Shown: piece by piece, positions 32,812 to 40,967 of the stretch
How the letters are laid out: every line of letters begins with the position of its first letter
Position numbering within the stretch: position 1 is the stretch's first letter
Assembly: GCF_900637195.1 (NCBI RefSeq)
Contig: NZ_LR134356.1
Span: forward strand, 2,418,001 to 2,482,000
Source: Mycolicibacterium aurum
Lineage (GTDB): Bacteria; Actinomycetota; Actinomycetes; Mycobacteriales; Mycobacteriaceae
Length of the DNA stretch: 64,000 nucleotides
Reading direction: 5' to 3'
Made by a program: the position numbers and the translations under genes
Notes under the pieces: model-generated
What the model was told of the DNA's origin: nothing
Seen by the model: only the letters and a program-made list of their open reading frames with translations
Database searches by the model: none

Positions 32812-33608
32812 AGTTGATCGACGAAGTCCGCGATCGCGGCGGCGGTGGCATGCGGCGCACTCAGGTGCGGACAGTGGCCGGTTGCATCGAGTGTCACCAG
32901 CGTGCTACCGCGGATGTGGGCGTGGCAGTACGCGCCCACCTCGCGCGGCGCCAGTGTGTCGTGCGCGCACTCGACGATCACGGTCGGCACGGTGACCCGC
33001 ATCAGATCCGCGCGATTGTCCGACAGGAAGGTGGCCCGGGCGAAGCTGAGTGCTCGTGCCGGATCGGTGCGACAGAACGAATCGGCGAGTTCGGCCTCGA
33101 GTTCAGGGCGCTCCGGCGTGCCCATGATCACCGGCGCCATCGCCCGCGACCAGCCCAGGTAGTTGCTCTCGATCGAGTCGAGCAACTCGTCGATGTCGGC
33201 CCGCTGGAAGCCTCCGCGGTAACCGGTGTCGTCCAGGTAGCGCGGCGACGGGGTGAGCAGCACCAGCCCGGCGAAGGCGTCCGGGCGCTTGGCCGCGGCG
33301 AGCACCCCCATCATCGAAGCGACCGAGTGACCGACGAATACGACCTCGCCGAGGGACACCTCGTCGATGATCTGCAGGATGTCGTCGGCGTAGTGCTGCA
33401 GATCGGCATAGCGACGGCTGTCCCACGCCGCCGGATCCGACGAGCCCGCTCCGACGTGATCGAACAGCACGATGCGAAATCTCTCCGCGAGCAGAGGCAC
33501 GACCAGCCGCCACAGATTCTGATCGCAGCCGAAGCCGTGGGCCAGCATGATCGGGCGGCCGTCGGGACGTCCCACCACGCGCACGCAGTTCCTCACCGAG
33601 ACGTCCAT
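32808..33608 (-). CDS. rsbQ: RsbQ-type alpha/beta hydrolase
   Basis: A 266-residue hydrolase with clear end-to-end similarity (from memory) to B. subtilis RsbQ: LAHGFGCDQNLW, FDHVGAGSSD, the nucleophile elbow FVGHSVASMMG, TPSPRYLDDTGYRGGF, SNYLGWSRAMAP, FCRTDP, then the Asp in CAHDTLAP and the His in TGHCPHLS. RsbQ is a required partner of the PAS phosphatase RsbP and may supply its ligand. Here the two genes overlap by 4 bp with rsbQ first, as in Bacillus. Confidence 0.92.
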   Translation of the reverse strand: MDVSVRNCVRVVGRPDGRPIMLAHGFGCDQNLWRLVVPLLAERFRIVLFDHVGAGSSDPAAWDSRRYADLQHYADDILQIIDEVSLGEVVFVGHSVASMMGVLAAAKRPDAFAGLVLLTPSPRYLDDTGYRGGFQRADIDELLDSIESNYLGWSRAMAPVIMGTPERPELEAELADSFCRTDPARALSFARATFLSDNRADLMRVTVPTVIVECAHDTLAPREVGAYCHAHIRGSTLVTLDATGHCPHLSAPHATAAAIADFVDQL

Positions 33609-33710
33609 ACCGTGATGATCGCACCCTCGTGGTCCCCATCCCGCGCGAAGGTCGGTGACGGGTGTGCTGAGATGGTCCGGACAGGCTAGTGATGAGCACC
33701 GAGGCGGAGC

Positions 33711-34091
33711 ATGACCGACGAGATCAACAACCCCGCATCAGCAAGCGGCCGCAGCGTGGTCAGCGTCAGCAGTGCCGTGGTCGACGGTGTGGTCGTGGTG
33801 TCGGTGCATGACGTCGTCGACGCCGCCACCGCACCGCAGCTCAGCGCTGCGATCGACAAGGTCATCGACGGTGACCCGGACGGATTGGTCATCGACCTGA
33901 GCGCCGTGACGTTTCTGGCCTCGGCGGGGATGACCATCTTGATGAAGGCCGACGAGCGGGCGGGCGGCATCGGCGTCGCCGTCGTCGCCAACAGCCCGGC
34001 GACCACCCGGCCGCTCACGCTGCTCGGCCTGGATGCGGAGCTGACCATCTGCGCGAGCGTCGAGGAGGCAGTGCGCCGGCTGTCGGTCTAG
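33711..34091 (+). CDS. STAS-domain anti-anti-sigma factor (RsbV-like)
   Basis: A 126-residue protein with one STAS domain after a 20-residue tail. VDAATAPQLSAAIDKVI and VIDLSAVTFLASAGMTILMKAD are the family motifs; S71 in LASAGM is the predicted phosphorylation site. Unphosphorylated, such a protein binds the anti-sigma kinase and frees the sigma factor. It is divergent from the RsbQ/RsbP pair, 102 bp apart, so it is the probable substrate of that phosphatase. The last 4 bp overlap the convergent next gene. Confidence 0.88.
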   Translation: MTDEINNPASASGRSVVSVSSAVVDGVVVVSVHDVVDAATAPQLSAAIDKVIDGDPDGLVIDLSAVTFLASAGMTILMKADERAGGIGVAVVANSPATTRPLTLLGLDAELTICASVEEAVRRLSV

Positions 34092-35362
34092 TCGTCGTCG
34101 AGCACCGAGAACGGCTCGGTGGGGTCTTCGACCACCGCCAGCTGCGCAGCGGACTCCGAGGGCACCACCTTGCGGGACAACGCCTGGAGAGCGCGCTCGG
34201 TACCGATGTCTCGCCCGGCACGCTCCGACAGCAGCCACCGCACCTCCAGCAGGTCGCAGAAGGCCTGGATCGGCGAGCCGGTGCCGCCGACAGCGGCGTG
34301 TGCGCGGTGCATCGTAGGGGTGGCAACTTCCATCACCCACAGCTGCGCGGCGGTGCGCTCGTCGACGTCATGGCCGGCTTCACGGGACAGCGCGCTCTGG
34401 TACGCCTGCAGATCGCCCAGCAGAATGCGGGCCTGGCCCTCGCCGACATCCATGCCGGTGAGCCGCTGCAATTGGGTTGCGTGATAACGGCGGTCGCCGA
34501 CGGCGACATGCAGACGGACCTGGTCTCCGCCTCGGCTCTGCTCCGAGGTGCCGACCGGCTGGAGCGAGACCTCATCCACGGCAAATCCCAGCTCGTTGAG
34601 CCGGCGGATGGTCCCTTCCACCCGGTAGCGGTCGGCGAATCCGAACGTGGGTTCAGCGTGCAGCAGTCCCCACAGCTGCTCGTAGCGTTCCCGGATGCTG
34701 AGCGCCTCGGCGATGAATCCCGGGTCGAGCTCCGGTCTTTCGAGCTTGGCCGCCACATCCAACAATCCCGCCGCGACGTTCTCGACGGTGATGTCGATGT
34801 CGTGGGTGCGCTGCCCGTCCGACAGCCGGGGGTGGACCTCGCTGGTTTCGGCGTCGACGAGGAACGCCTGCAACACCTGGCCGTCCCGCGAGAACAGCGT
34901 ATTGGCCAGCGAGCAGTCACCCCAGAAGACGCCGTGCCGGTGCAACTCCACCAGAAGAGTCGCCATCGCGTCGAACAATCGGCCGCGGTGCTTGGGCGCG
35001 TCCGGCGGGAGCCGCATGAACAGCCGCCGGTACTGCCAGGAGCCGACGAGGTAGCGGGTCAGCAGGATCGCGGTGTCGAAGTCGGGCTGGAACACCAGGC
35101 CGGCGGGACGCACGGCGTTGAGGGCCATGTCCTCGAGCCGGCGCAGGACGTCGTATTCACGCGCGGCGATGCGAGGCGGCAATTCCTTGAGCGCCCACAG
35201 TTCCCCGTCGGAATCGACGAACCTCACCAGATGGCGACTGGGCCCGACCGCGAGCTCACGCAGAGCGACCTCGGGTGCCTGCCAGTCGCCCAGCGGCCGG
35301 TCCCACGGCAGCGCCAGCAATCCCGGGCAGGGCGCCCGGAGTCGCAGCTCAGGGGCTGCCAT
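34088..35362 (-). CDS. DUF4032 protein with a kinase-like fold
   Basis: A 424-residue protein. The N-terminal 200 residues resemble a small-molecule or lipopolysaccharide kinase: ELWALKELPPRIAAREYDVLRRLE supplies the nucleotide-binding Lys and Glu, HRHGVFWGDCSLANTLFSRDG the catalytic HxxxxxxGDxxxxN loop, and FLVDAETSEVHPRL the metal Asp. The C-terminal half matches the DUF4032 pattern. Substrate unknown. It is the distal gene of the sugar-ABC operon, 20 bp after the ATPase, so it may phosphorylate an imported sugar or regulate the system (inference). Confidence 0.78.
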   Translation of the reverse strand: MAAPELRLRAPCPGLLALPWDRPLGDWQAPEVALRELAVGPSRHLVRFVDSDGELWALKELPPRIAAREYDVLRRLEDMALNAVRPAGLVFQPDFDTAILLTRYLVGSWQYRRLFMRLPPDAPKHRGRLFDAMATLLVELHRHGVFWGDCSLANTLFSRDGQVLQAFLVDAETSEVHPRLSDGQRTHDIDITVENVAAGLLDVAAKLERPELDPGFIAEALSIRERYEQLWGLLHAEPTFGFADRYRVEGTIRRLNELGFAVDEVSLQPVGTSEQSRGGDQVRLHVAVGDRRYHATQLQRLTGMDVGEGQARILLGDLQAYQSALSREAGHDVDERTAAQLWVMEVATPTMHRAHAAVGGTGSPIQAFCDLLEVRWLLSERAGRDIGTERALQALSRKVVPSESAAQLAVVEDPTEPFSVLDDD

Positions 35363-35382
35363 GATGCTCGCGGGTGGTCGGC

Positions 35383-36630
35383 TCAGCCGGCGTTCGCGGC
35401 GTGGCGCCCGTGGGATTCGGGTTCATGCTCCGTGGCCGGACGCTCGCCGGCGGGCTCGGCGCCACCGGTGCGGCGGGTCAGATTATCGCCGGTCTGCGGA
35501 TCGAAGAGGTGCAGCCGCTCGGCATCGAGCCACAGCGTGGCCGTGTCGCCGGAGCGGACCCGGCTCAGTGGATCCAGCTCGACGCAGATCTGGGTCCGCA
35601 GCTGCTCGCTGTCGAGATCCTTGGCCAGCTCCGCTAATTGGCCCGAGATATCCGCCGACGCCTCGAACGGGACGAAGGCGTACTGCTCGTTGCCCAGCCA
35701 CTCGGTGACGTCGATGGTGACGTCGAACGTCACGCCCCGCGAACCCTTGTCGGTATCCACGAACTCGGCGTCCTCGAACGCGCCGGGCCGGATACCGGCG
35801 ATGTAGACCTTGCCATCCTCGACCGCGCCACGCCACTCGTCACGCAGCGGCACCTTGACGAACGGCAACTCGATCTCGTCGCCGTGTACCTGGGCGGGCA
35901 CGAAGTTCATCGGTGGTGAGCCGATGAAGCCGGCGACGAACAGGTTGACCGGCTGGTCGTAGAGCTCGCGCGGGCTGGCAACCTGTTGCAGCACACCCTT
36001 TTTCAGAACCGCGACCCGATCACCGAGCGTCATGGCCTCGGTCTGGTCGTGGGTGACGTAGACCGTGGTGACGCCCAGTTTGCGCTGCAGGCGCAGAATC
36101 TCGGTGCGCATCTGGCCGCGCAGCTTGGCGTCGAGGTTGCTCAGCGGTTCGTCGAACAGGAACGCGTCGGCCTCTCGGACGATGGCCCGCCCCATCGCGA
36201 CGCGCTGGCGCTGACCGCCGGAGAGGTTGGCGGGCTTGCGATCCAGGTGCTCGCCCAGTTCCAGGGTCTTGGCGGCGTCGTTGACCCGCTCCCGGATCTC
36301 TTCGTCAGAGAGCTTGCCGGACAACCGGAGCGGGAACGCGATGTTCTCGAACACCGTCAGGTGCGGGTAGAGGGCGTAGTTCTGGAACACCATCGCCAGG
36401 TTGCGGTCGCGCGGGGCCTTGTCGTTGACCCGGGTGTCGCCGATCAGCATGTCGCCGGACGTGATGTCCTCCAGCCCGACGATCATCCGCAGCAGTGTCG
36501 ACTTTCCGCAGCCCGACGGGCCGACGAGAATCACGAACTCGCCGTCGGCGACGTCGAGACTCACGTCGTTGACGGCCGGATAGCCGTCACCGTACTTCTT
36601 GACGATATTGCGCATCGTTATTGCTGCCAT
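35383..36630 (-). CDS. Sugar ABC transporter ATPase (UgpC/MsmK type)
   Basis: A 415-residue ATPase: Walker A GPSGCGKST, signature LSGGQRQRVAMGRAIV, Walker B AFLFDEPLSNLDAKLR, switch VTHDQTEAMTLGDR. The C-terminal regulatory OB/TOBE region includes FVAGFIGSPPMNFVPAQV and IAGIRPGAFEDAEF. It is longer than the usual 360-390 residues because of extra residues in the last 60. Homologous by position and motifs to Rv2038c. It energises the two permeases upstream, 4 bp away. Confidence 0.92.
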   Translation of the reverse strand: MAAITMRNIVKKYGDGYPAVNDVSLDVADGEFVILVGPSGCGKSTLLRMIVGLEDITSGDMLIGDTRVNDKAPRDRNLAMVFQNYALYPHLTVFENIAFPLRLSGKLSDEEIRERVNDAAKTLELGEHLDRKPANLSGGQRQRVAMGRAIVREADAFLFDEPLSNLDAKLRGQMRTEILRLQRKLGVTTVYVTHDQTEAMTLGDRVAVLKKGVLQQVASPRELYDQPVNLFVAGFIGSPPMNFVPAQVHGDEIELPFVKVPLRDEWRGAVEDGKVYIAGIRPGAFEDAEFVDTDKGSRGVTFDVTIDVTEWLGNEQYAFVPFEASADISGQLAELAKDLDSEQLRTQICVELDPLSRVRSGDTATLWLDAERLHLFDPQTGDNLTRRTGGAEPAGERPATEHEPESHGRHAANAG

Positions 36631-36634
36631 GGGG

Positions 36635-37462
36635 TTATCCCTTCACTGCTCCGGAGGTCAGACCGGCGACGATGCGCCGCTGAAAGACGAGAACCAAGAT
36701 GACGACGGGAATCGTGACGATCACCGACGCGGCCATGATGTAGGGGACGGGGGACTCGAAGTACGAGGCTCCCTGGAAGAACGCCAGCGCCGCGGGCACG
36801 GTGCGGGCACTGTCGGTGGACGTCAGCGAGATCGCGAAGAGGAAGTCGTTCCAGCAGAAGAAGAACGTCAGGATCGCGGTGGTGAACACTCCCGGTGCGG
36901 CCAACGGCACGATCACCTTGCGGAAGGCTTGCCACGCGGTGGCGCCGTCCACCTGCGCGGCATGTTCCATCTCCCATGGGATCTGGCGGAAGAACGCCGA
37001 CATCGTCCAGATCGACAGCGGCAGCGCGAACGTCAGATAGGGAATGATCAGACCCAGCCACGTGTCGTAGATGCCCAGTCCGCGCCACATGTCGAACAGC
37101 GGGCCCACCAACGCCGCCTGCGGGAACATGGCGATGCCCAGGGCCAGCGACAGCAACACCTTCTTGCCGCGGAACTCCAGGCGCGCAATGGCATACGCGG
37201 CGAACATCGCGATGACGACCGAGATGAGCGTGGCGATGACCGCGATGCCGATCGAGTTGATCAGCGCCCTGGTGAACAGCGGGTTGCTGAAGATCTGGGC
37301 GAAGTTGTCGAAGGTGATGGTGCTCGGCAGAAACGACGGCTTGCCGGAGACGATGTCCGACGGTGGCTTGAAGGCCAGGCTGATCATCCACAGCATCGGC
37401 GCGAAGCTGTAGATGACGATGACGATGCCTGCGATCGTCCACCACTTGGTGTTCTTGGTCAC
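36635..37462 (-). CDS. Sugar ABC transporter permease, MalG-like
   Basis: A 275-residue permease with six membrane segments. The coupling motif is EMEHAAQVDGATAWQAFRKVIVPLAAPG. N-terminus KWWTIAGIVIVIYSFAPMLWMISLAFKPPSDI is typical of MalG-type subunits. It overlaps the second permease by 4 bp. Confidence 0.92.
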   Translation of the reverse strand: MTKNTKWWTIAGIVIVIYSFAPMLWMISLAFKPPSDIVSGKPSFLPSTITFDNFAQIFSNPLFTRALINSIGIAVIATLISVVIAMFAAYAIARLEFRGKKVLLSLALGIAMFPQAALVGPLFDMWRGLGIYDTWLGLIIPYLTFALPLSIWTMSAFFRQIPWEMEHAAQVDGATAWQAFRKVIVPLAAPGVFTTAILTFFFCWNDFLFAISLTSTDSARTVPAALAFFQGASYFESPVPYIMAASVIVTIPVVILVLVFQRRIVAGLTSGAVKG

Positions 37463-38391
37463 TGGTCACCCCTGACTTGCGAGAGGTCGGTCTTGAAGAT
37501 CTTGATGAAGATCCAGGCGATGACGACCACGGACAGGAACAGCAACACCGAGACGGCCGACCCCATACCGAGATTCACCAGCGTGACGTTCTGCCGGTAG
37601 GCCAGGAACGAGATGGTCTCGGTGTTGTTCGCGCCTGCGGTCATCACGTAGGGATTGTCGAAGATGCGCCACGCATCCAGCGTGCGGAACAGCAGCGCCA
37701 CCATGATCGCGGCCTTCATGTTCGGCAGCGTGATCTTCCACAGCCGTTGCCACGCCGTGGCGCCGTCCACCTTCGCGGCCTCCTGCATGTCCTCGGGGAC
37801 CTGAACCAGACCGGCCAGCAGCAGCAGTGAGATGAACGGTGTGGTCTTCCAGATCTCGGAGAGGCAGATCACGAAGATGGCGGACCACCGGTCGCCGAAC
37901 CAGTCGAACTCCGACAGGTTCAACCACTGGTTGACGAACCCGGAGTCGATGGCGAACGCGTAGCGCCAGATGAACGCCGACACCACGGTGACGATGCCGT
38001 ACGGAATGAGGATCGCCGTACGCAGCGGTCCGCGGCCCCGGACTATGCGCAGCATCACGAAGGCGAACCAGAAACCGAGTACGAGCTCGACCGCCACCGT
38101 GACGATGGTGATCGCCAGCGTGGTGACGAAGTCGTTCCACCACAGCGGGTCGGTGAGGATGACGAGGTAGTTGCTCAACCCGACGAAGCTGCGGCCCTCC
38201 GGGTCGGTGAGGCGGAAGTTGTACAGCGACAGCACCAGTGCGTAGCCCAGCGGGTACGCGGTGACCAGCAGCATCACCACATACGACGGCAGGGTCAGGT
38301 AGAACCCGAGCCGCCGCTCGCCCTTGACCCGCTCACTGGTCGCGGCTTTACCCGGGTCTTTCTGGATGGGGGCGTCCTGAATCGCGGTCAC
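37459..38391 (-). CDS. Sugar ABC transporter permease, MalF-like
   Basis: A 310-residue permease with a 25-residue cytoplasmic start and six membrane segments. The coupling motif is EDMQEAAKVDGATAWQRLWKITLPNMK. Overlaps the binding-protein gene and the MalG-like gene by 4 bp each, so the complex is made from one coupled message. Confidence 0.92.
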   Translation of the reverse strand: MTAIQDAPIQKDPGKAATSERVKGERRLGFYLTLPSYVVMLLVTAYPLGYALVLSLYNFRLTDPEGRSFVGLSNYLVILTDPLWWNDFVTTLAITIVTVAVELVLGFWFAFVMLRIVRGRGPLRTAILIPYGIVTVVSAFIWRYAFAIDSGFVNQWLNLSEFDWFGDRWSAIFVICLSEIWKTTPFISLLLLAGLVQVPEDMQEAAKVDGATAWQRLWKITLPNMKAAIMVALLFRTLDAWRIFDNPYVMTAGANNTETISFLAYRQNVTLVNLGMGSAVSVLLFLSVVVIAWIFIKIFKTDLSQVRGDQ

Positions 38392-39698
38392 AGCAGCCGC
38401 CTCCCCGCCAGCACGTCAGCCATGAATTGGTCTGTCCTTTCCGGTGTTTCGGCGTTCACCGAGGCCGGCGGGTGCCAGGTCTGCTGAATCGCGCCCGAGA
38501 TGTCGGTGTAGAACGGGCTCGGAGGACGCGGGCCGCCGTCACCGATGGACTCCCGGATCAAGTCGGCGTTCTCGTAGGTCTCCCGGATCTCAGGATCGTC
38601 GTAAGACGCCGCGTACGGCGACGGCTCGCTCTCGTCGAGCATGTACTGGGTGGCCTTGGGCTCGGCGTTGATGCATTCGACAAGGGCCACCGCCTGGTCG
38701 GGATACTTCGTGTACGCGCCGATGCCGAGGTTCGCTCCACCCAACGGCGGCGCGCTGGGACGGTCAGGGGAGACCCGGGGGTAACGGGCCCAGCCGATGT
38801 CGTCGACCACCTCCTGTGGCAGCGTGCCCTCCTCGGCGGCGCTGCGGGCGGCGGCCAGGACATAGGGCCAGTTGACCATGAACATGCCCTGCTCGGACTG
38901 GAAGTTGGCGCGGGCCTGCTCCTCCGACGCGTTGGACATGTCGGTGGGTGCGGCCGAGGACCGCCCGAGGTTACCGACGATCTCGGCGGCCTTCTCCCCG
39001 GGTGGGGTGGCCAGCGATGGTTTGGCGTTGCGGCCTGCCTCGACGTCCTCAAGCAGCGCACCGCCGCCGGAGAGCACCAGCGCGTTGATCAAGACCGTGT
39101 AACCCTCGTAGCGCTGCGCCTGCACCGCGATCTTCTTGTTCTGTCCCACAGCGGCTTTGAGCATCTCGTCCCACGTGAACGTCGGCGAGGCGGGATCGAC
39201 CCCGGCCGCGGCCGCGGCCGACTTGCGGTACCAGAGCAGTTGGGCGTTGGACTTGTAAGGCGCACCGTAGAGCGTGTCCTCCCAGATGCCCGTCTCGATG
39301 GGGGCGGGCAGCATTCCCGCGGTGAGCCGGCTGGTTTCCTCCGCTGTGTACGGGCGAAGGAAACCGGCGTTGGCGAATTCGGCGGTGAACACCACGTCCA
39401 TGCTCACCAGATCGATGGAGGAGTCGCCGGCCGCGAGGCGGCGGACCATCTGCTCGCGCTGGGCGGTGGCGGTACTGGGCAGCGACTCGATGCGGACCTG
39501 GTACGCCCCGTTGGACGCCTCTGCGCACTGCTCCGCCCGTGCCACGGAGCCGCCGTTGTCGGGAAGGATGTACCACGTCAGTGTCGGGGGACCACCCTGA
39601 CTGCCGCAGCCGGACAACAACGACGCAGCGATCAAAGGCGCACTGGCCAGCGCGATTGCGCGACGTCGTCGCCCGCGGGCGAACTGATTTCGTTTCAT
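38388..39698 (-). CDS. Extracellular sugar-binding lipoprotein
   Basis: A 436-residue binding protein. The ATG at 39698 (GAGGAC upstream) gives MKRNQFARGRRRRAIALAS followed by a hydrophobic core and lipobox LLSGC, so it is a lipoprotein. The fold is SBP family 1: TLTWYILPDNGGSVARAEQCA, ALSMDVVFTAEFANAG-like segment, YGAPYKSNAQLLWYRKS, and MFMVNWPYVLAAARS. It delivers an oligosaccharide or glucoside to the permeases. The operon order (LacI regulator, binding protein, two permeases, ATPase) resembles Rv2041c-Rv2038c. Confidence 0.9.
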   Translation of the reverse strand: MKRNQFARGRRRRAIALASAPLIAASLLSGCGSQGGPPTLTWYILPDNGGSVARAEQCAEASNGAYQVRIESLPSTATAQREQMVRRLAAGDSSIDLVSMDVVFTAEFANAGFLRPYTAEETSRLTAGMLPAPIETGIWEDTLYGAPYKSNAQLLWYRKSAAAAAGVDPASPTFTWDEMLKAAVGQNKKIAVQAQRYEGYTVLINALVLSGGGALLEDVEAGRNAKPSLATPPGEKAAEIVGNLGRSSAAPTDMSNASEEQARANFQSEQGMFMVNWPYVLAAARSAAEEGTLPQEVVDDIGWARYPRVSPDRPSAPPLGGANLGIGAYTKYPDQAVALVECINAEPKATQYMLDESEPSPYAASYDDPEIRETYENADLIRESIGDGGPRPPSPFYTDISGAIQQTWHPPASVNAETPERTDQFMADVLAGRRLL

Positions 39699-39803
39699 CA
39701 CGTCCTCGTCTATGAAGTTGTGGTCTCCGATGAGGGCCACGGGCAGCACATTCGGTACGTGAGTGAGTGTGTCACACCTCACAGACCTGGTGTGGAAGCG
39801 GTA

Positions 39804-40838
39804 TCAGCGCGGCGGGGCGGTGGATCCGCGGATCACCAGTCGGGTGGGCAGTGTCGTCCACGGCGGCGTGACCGAGGGGCCACTCACGGAGCTCTCGCCG
39901 GTGAGCCGGTGAAGCACGTCGCGCGCGGCGATCCGGCCCTGCTCGCGCACCGGCTGGGCGACCGTAGTGAGGTCGCTGAGGTCTGCCGACGGGTGGTCGT
40001 CCACACCGATTACCGAGACATGCTGCGGGACTGACACTCCGGCCTTGCGCAGAGTGCGTAGCGCGCCGAGGGCGATCTCGTCGGAGTGGCAGAACACCGC
40101 TGTCGGCAGCCGGGGCCGGCTCAGCAGCATCTCCATGCCGCGCGAACCGCCGTCGATGCTCCACTTGACGGTCACCACTGTCGGGTCGGCCAGTCCGGCG
40201 TCGGCGATCTGGCGGTGGAAGCCGCGGATACGCGCCTGATCGGTCGCCCACGGAATGTCGGCGTCGTCGGCTGCCTGGATCATCGCGATGTCGCGATGGC
40301 CGATCCGCACGAGATGGCCGACGGCCTGCCTCGCGGCGAGTTCGTCATCGATGCCGACCCACGACCGGTCGTCATCGGGGCGGTGGCCGCCGACGAACAC
40401 CGTCGGCACCCCGACCTGCTCCAGGCGGGTGTGCTCCCTGGCGGTGAGGGGGAGGGAGCACACGACCATCGCGTCGACCTTGCGGCGCAACGGAAGTGCT
40501 TCGAAGAAGCGGTGCCGGGTGGTGGAGTCCGGCACGGTGCACAGCACCAGATCCAGGCCCACCGTGTCGAATTCGTCGGCGATCCCGGCAAGGATCGTCG
40601 AGAAGAACCACGCGTCCACCCTCGGGACGACGACCCCGACGCGGCCGGTGAGCCCACCGGAGAGTCGCGACGCCTCCGGAGACACCACGTAGGACAGTTC
40701 CCGCGCCGCCGACAGAATGCGGTCTCGGGTGGTGGGGGAGACCCCGGGCGCGCCGCGCAGGGCCCGTGACACGGAGGCGATCGACACGCCCGAGTGCTGC
40801 GCGACGTCGGTCATGTTGACGGTCTGCTTCGGGATCAT
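39804..40838 (-). CDS. LacI family transcriptional regulator
   Basis: A 344-residue LacI/GalR repressor: HTH and hinge MTDVAQHSGVSIASVSRALRG ... VSPEASRLSGGLTGRVGVVVP, then the sugar-binding core (VGIDDELAARQAVGHL, VFCHSDEIALGALRTLR, VIGVDDHPSADL). It is transcribed toward the ABC operon and is divergent from the GH13 gene. The palindrome in the shared gap is its likely operator. An internal Met at 40814 is an alternative start. Confidence 0.93.
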   Translation of the reverse strand: MIPKQTVNMTDVAQHSGVSIASVSRALRGAPGVSPTTRDRILSAARELSYVVSPEASRLSGGLTGRVGVVVPRVDAWFFSTILAGIADEFDTVGLDLVLCTVPDSTTRHRFFEALPLRRKVDAMVVCSLPLTAREHTRLEQVGVPTVFVGGHRPDDDRSWVGIDDELAARQAVGHLVRIGHRDIAMIQAADDADIPWATDQARIRGFHRQIADAGLADPTVVTVKWSIDGGSRGMEMLLSRPRLPTAVFCHSDEIALGALRTLRKAGVSVPQHVSVIGVDDHPSADLSDLTTVAQPVREQGRIAARDVLHRLTGESSVSGPSVTPPWTTLPTRLVIRGSTAPPR

Positions 40839-40858
40839 CAGGCCCCGAGCGTAACGCG

Positions 40859-40899
40859 ACGTAATTATTTACGTGCTCACATAAGGAATTGACACGTAA
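40859..40899. promoter_or_regulatory. Inverted repeats and -35 element in the lacI/GH13 gap
   Basis: ACGTAA-N4-TTACGT (40859-40874) is a perfect inverted repeat, and TTACGTG (40869-40875) is repeated inverted as CACGTAA (40893-40899). A TTGACA hexamer (40889-40894) overlaps the second arm and could be the -35 of the GH13 promoter. Confidence 0.4.
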
Positions 40900-40922
40900 G
40901 CGACATACCGCGAGTCTGGTGC

Positions 40923-40938
40923 GCGAAAACGTTTACGC
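40923..40938. promoter_or_regulatory. LacI-family operator upstream of the GH13 gene
   Basis: GCGNAAACGTTTNCGC, a 16-bp palindrome with the central CG and AAA/TTT arms typical of LacI/GalR operators, 29 bp upstream of the GTG start. Confidence 0.7.
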
Positions 40939-40967
40939 ATGTCCGAGCCGTCGCCGAAAGGTTAACC

